Positions 61,101 through 64,000 of a stretch of DNA of 64,000 nt are shown piece after piece; within the stretch, counting starts at the first letter, position 1; every line of letters begins with the position of its first letter. The notes under the pieces were generated by a model, which saw nothing but the letters and a program-made list of their open reading frames with translations, was not told the DNA's origin and ran no database searches. Made by a program: the position numbers and the translations under genes. Source of the stretch: Zychaea mexicana (taxonomy: Eukaryota > Mucoromycota > Mucoromycetes > Mucorales > Lichtheimiaceae); assembly GCF_025766255.1 (NCBI RefSeq), contig NW_026516667.1:124001-188000 (forward strand). The letters run 5' to 3'.

Positions 61101-61440
61101 CTTTTTTTCGTTTAATCACTACCAGTTCATCCAATATCAACAGCCAGTAATATCAGTAAAAGTTCATGAACTGCTGAACGATAATGGAATCCTTTATTGT
61201 TACACGGCAAAGGTTTGCTTGACATCTTCTAGCTATGGACACACCTACTCCTGCTAACACTCTATACATGTTAATCCTGTGCGTATAATAACATATTCTC
61301 TAATGTTCAGAATACTTAAATATATACATAGCGAAAAGAATGTCAGCATCAAGGCCAGTCAATTGATTGACGCCATATACGTAACTGCTGTCTATCTGTC
61401 ATCTTTACAACAGTGACCGAGCAAATCAAGACATTCAACA
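58181..61440. other. Long gene-free region downstream of the Mig1/CreA-like gene
   Basis: About 3.3 kb. The left half continues the homopolymer field (C and G runs near 59401, 59567, 59751, 59990, poly-A near 60156 and 60390). No gene or splice pattern recognised; open frames are short and on both strands. The right half is AT-rich. A long 3' untranslated region or a non-coding transcript could lie here but nothing shows it. Confidence 0.45.
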
Positions 61441-63699
61441 TTGTATTCATTCACACTCATTTACAGCACTAGGTACAGTAATTCACGTGTTTCAAGTACG
61501 AATTTTTGAAAACAAAAAATGTAGTAACATAACATACTATTTCTCCATCATTATCATCCTTTCTCCAAGTTTCAAAAGCATTTTTAAATCTGTAATATCC
61601 CGTTGTTGCGCATGTGTGCATACTGCTCTCGCTTCCAGTGCTATACGCTTTGGGGCTGTAATGAAGTGTGACAAACAGCTTGCATCCAATAGCTTTAACA
61701 GGTATCACAACATCAAGACAGCGTGCTCCCTGGGTTATATAAGCCGCTGCTGCTGATGAAGCGGGTGTCAATGGTCTTTTGGTCGTCATTGTTGGAAAGG
61801 TTCCAGGAATTATGATTATTTCTGTTAAGCGACGATCCCTATTGGAGGGATAGATAGTCATTTCGGCGCTCATTATCAGCTATCGCCCACGGTATGCAAT
61901 GCCGTTGAAAGCGATCCATAGACTAAGTCCTTCTTGACCTATTGGTAAAGGTGACATGAGCTTCGTGAACAGTTCCGTACATTGACCGGATCAGTGGCTC
62001 AAGGCCAAAAACGTAGCCTTGGAGCGTTTATTATACGGGAAATCCTACATGGTTTAAAGCAAACGCATGTAGTCCAAGAGCAAACACACATTACTATCCC
62101 TACCAACTTTAATTGATATGCCATCTTGCCACCAATCAATGCACCAGTCGTGAATGGGATTACTGCTGTAAGAAGTCTTGTAGTGAAGAAGCTACTCGTC
62201 CCAACACACTTTGCTGTGGCATCTAAAGACAAGGCATAGTAAAAATAAGCGGTTCGTAATTTATACCAAAAGGGACTATATATTAAGCTAAGTGGGACGT
62301 AATGCACAGTAAACGGTGCTCTTAACGTACAGAAAAAGCAACCGCAAAAGAGCAGGACTTTTCTCTCGGGGTTTATTATTACATCATTGATTCGGCAACG
62401 GCAAGAAGTGTGCAAAGAGCCGGTCAGAGACACAAGCCCACATGATGTGAATTTTGCTGTGAAAACAGGCAACAGTAGGGGTAAATTTGCTGCGTCTCTC
62501 TTTTCTTTTTTTATTATCACATAACGAAGGCTCCGATCACGTACGCAAATAATCAAGGAAGCAAAGGTAGTCTAGGAATGAGGAATTCAGGAAGAGCGCG
62601 ACACAGATCTTTCTTTTTTGGATAGTGACGAAGTTACGCGTGTGCCAAACCTTGAACGTTCCAACAGCTTTCCCCTGAAACGAAAACTATGCGCATTGTG
62701 ACGCAGCGATTTGGCCATTTGACTTCGCACTTGAAATGCACAAAGGGATGGCGAGTGAACGAGGTGATCAATAGAGCAACAATATGCGCAAAGGTGTCAA
62801 ACGTTGGAGGAAGTCATCGTTTGTAGTGTTATTCTTCTGATCGTCCCAAAGGAACTTAAACGCTGCTTTAAAAGAACGTAGAACCGCACAAAAACAAACG
62901 AACAGATTTACTATGTCAGCAGCAATGTAAAAGACTGAAGGATGAGTCGATTTCACTAGCGGCAGCGGATACTTATTTATGAGCGGGCCAACTTATCTGC
63001 AGCAGCACATACTTGGGATGGAGGATAGAACGTTAGCAGTAGCATAAACTGGGATGGAGGATGGAGGGAGGAGGTTATACGGCGTGGTTCAGAGAACTGT
63101 TGGCGGATAGCGTAGATGGTAAAGCAACAGTTGACGAGCACGGTTGAACATAGAAGATACCGGGTCTTTATCATATAGTGCAGCGTTGGGGGCATCTTTT
63201 TCCGCACACACATAACATTACGTACCACACACACAGTCAAAAGACAATATTAAAGTACTGTGGATTTGTCTGTGAACTACGCTATATACACACGCTGTTT
63301 GTCTTGTTGGGTGAAGGACTGTAAACTGGCTGCTGGGTGGATTGTGTTCTCACTGTTCACTGATGGTGAATTGTCTACCTTGTCAGTCACGTCTATTTCC
63401 GGCATTTACTGCTCACGGAAAAGCACTTCTTCCGTGAATCTACACGCTCATTCGCATTCGTGTCTTTGTATTTGCTTTACACGATGCCGTGCACGGCCCA
63501 CTCACAAACAAGCGGCGACAGCATCGGAGGGTACAGCTCCGCATGGTGAGAGACACGTACCACTACCGCCGCAGCACATTTGTTTACTTGACCACCAAGC
63601 ACACCCCCTTTCCTTTCCTTTCCTTTCCTTTTTTGGTGCTGAATCTTTTGTTATATCATAGTAGGCAACCCACAAGTTGAACAAGCGAGAAGAAATGTC
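61441..63699. other. Gene-free or unrecognised region near the right end
   Basis: About 2.3 kb. Minus-strand open frames of 134 and 185 codons (61469-61873, 61999-62556) and a plus-strand frame of 133 codons (63260-63661) exist, but none has a recognisable motif, and the 185-codon frame is Cys/Thr/Val-rich with no clear start context. I do not call them. Near 63606-63631 lies a (TTTCC)n repeat. Confidence 0.4.
63606..63631. repeat. (TTTCC)n microsatellite
   Basis: Five consecutive copies of the pentamer TTTCC, ending in a T-run. Confidence 0.85.
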
Positions 63700-63707
63700 T
63701 ATATAAA
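63700..63707 (+). promoter_or_regulatory. TATA box of a gene continuing beyond the window, or of an RNA gene
   Basis: TATATAAA, followed 15-30 bases later by a pyrimidine tract (CTTTCTTTTTCTTCTTCTT), the usual layout of a fungal core promoter and transcription start. Nothing downstream to 64000 is a long open frame: the first ATG (63797) opens only eleven codons. Confidence 0.5.
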
Positions 63708-63739
63708 GCGAGCAGTTTCGCTTTCTTTTTCTTCTTCTT

Positions 63740-63990
63740 AACTTTAGTTCGTTTTGGTACGGCTTTGGCTATAGTGCAGATTCACCGCTCTGTGCAATGA
63801 CCAGTCCAAATGACTGTGCTGGCGATTGTTAAGACTCTTCAATGATTCGCTAGATTCAGTGGTCTGCCCTGAGGAGACTCTTGCAATGTACCAGTGGGAA
63901 TGTGGACATGTACTCGGGCAAGTGATCGTGCACCTTCGGGTGCATGTGATGCCAACGGTATGTGGTGGGTTTTAAACGAACAGATTATTA
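63740..63990 (+). other. ORF-poor transcript-like stretch with a UUCG hairpin
   Basis: Downstream of the TATA box there is no protein frame, but a strong hairpin: CGTGCACC (63927-63934), loop TTCG, GGTGCATG (63939-63946), eight pairs with one G-T. C(UUCG)G loops are typical of stable structural RNAs. I could not match the sequence to U1-U6, SRP, RNase P/MRP or U3 RNA by their conserved boxes. A long leader of an off-window gene with a small upstream frame is the simpler reading. Confidence 0.25.
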
Positions 63991-64000
63991 TTTACAGTAT

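Noticed and set aside
61999..62556. 185-codon minus-strand open frame
   Set aside because: Cys/Thr/Val-rich, without a recognisable domain or convincing start, and not extended by splicing.

Overview
The window is nuclear DNA from a fungus, very probably an early-diverging one (Mucoromycota, most likely Mucorales; the lineage is inference). Directly visible: densely packed intron-containing genes, GT-AG introns mostly 75-140 nt long, and a fungal translation elongation factor 3. The mixture of TMEM184-, UBAC2-, BLOC-1- and ABCD4-type proteins with fungal genes fits an early-diverging fungus better than a yeast. About twenty protein genes can be supported. For most of them I followed splice phase from start to stop codon, and the summed exon lengths divide by three.

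Layout. 0-7 kb: 3' part of a TMEM184/Ost-alpha gene, mitochondrial Lon protease, a DUF1838 gene. 7-10 kb: gene-poor, with a diverged duplicated repeat. 10-28 kb, gene-dense: Baeyer-Villiger-type monooxygenase, UBAC2/Dsc2-like rhomboid-UBA protein, mitochondrial leucyl-tRNA synthetase, F-box/LRR protein, acetylornithine aminotransferase, BLOC1S2, PC4/Sub1 (sharing a 136-bp divergent promoter with BLOC1S2), ABCD4-like transporter, SmE. 28-33.5 kb: gene-poor, with decayed coding tracts and a compositionally distinct 0.9-kb island that holds tandem repeats and a minus-strand TATA/E-box. 33.5-46.5 kb: R3HCC1-like protein, PHO89-type phosphate transporter, SET/MYND protein, EF3, NmrA-like protein. 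47.6-49.1 kb: two tandem, diverged paralogues of a small family I do not recognise. 49.5-58.2 kb: CLASP, exosome subunit RRP43, a Mig1/CreA-type two-finger repressor. 58.2-64 kb: no supported gene; rich in homopolymers at first, ending in a TATA box followed by an ORF-poor stretch with a UUCG hairpin.

The genes are mostly housekeeping and do not form one pathway. Several serve mitochondria (Lon, LeuRS, acetylornithine aminotransferase), endolysosomes or the Golgi/ER (BLOC1S2, ABCD4-like, UBAC2/Dsc2-like), or RNA metabolism (SmE, RRP43, PC4). The least explained items are the 47.6-49.1 kb paralogue pair, the 31.2-32.2 kb island, the G/C-tract field around the Mig1/CreA gene, and the possible RNA gene or leader at the right edge. 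No CRISPR array, rRNA or convincing tRNA was seen.
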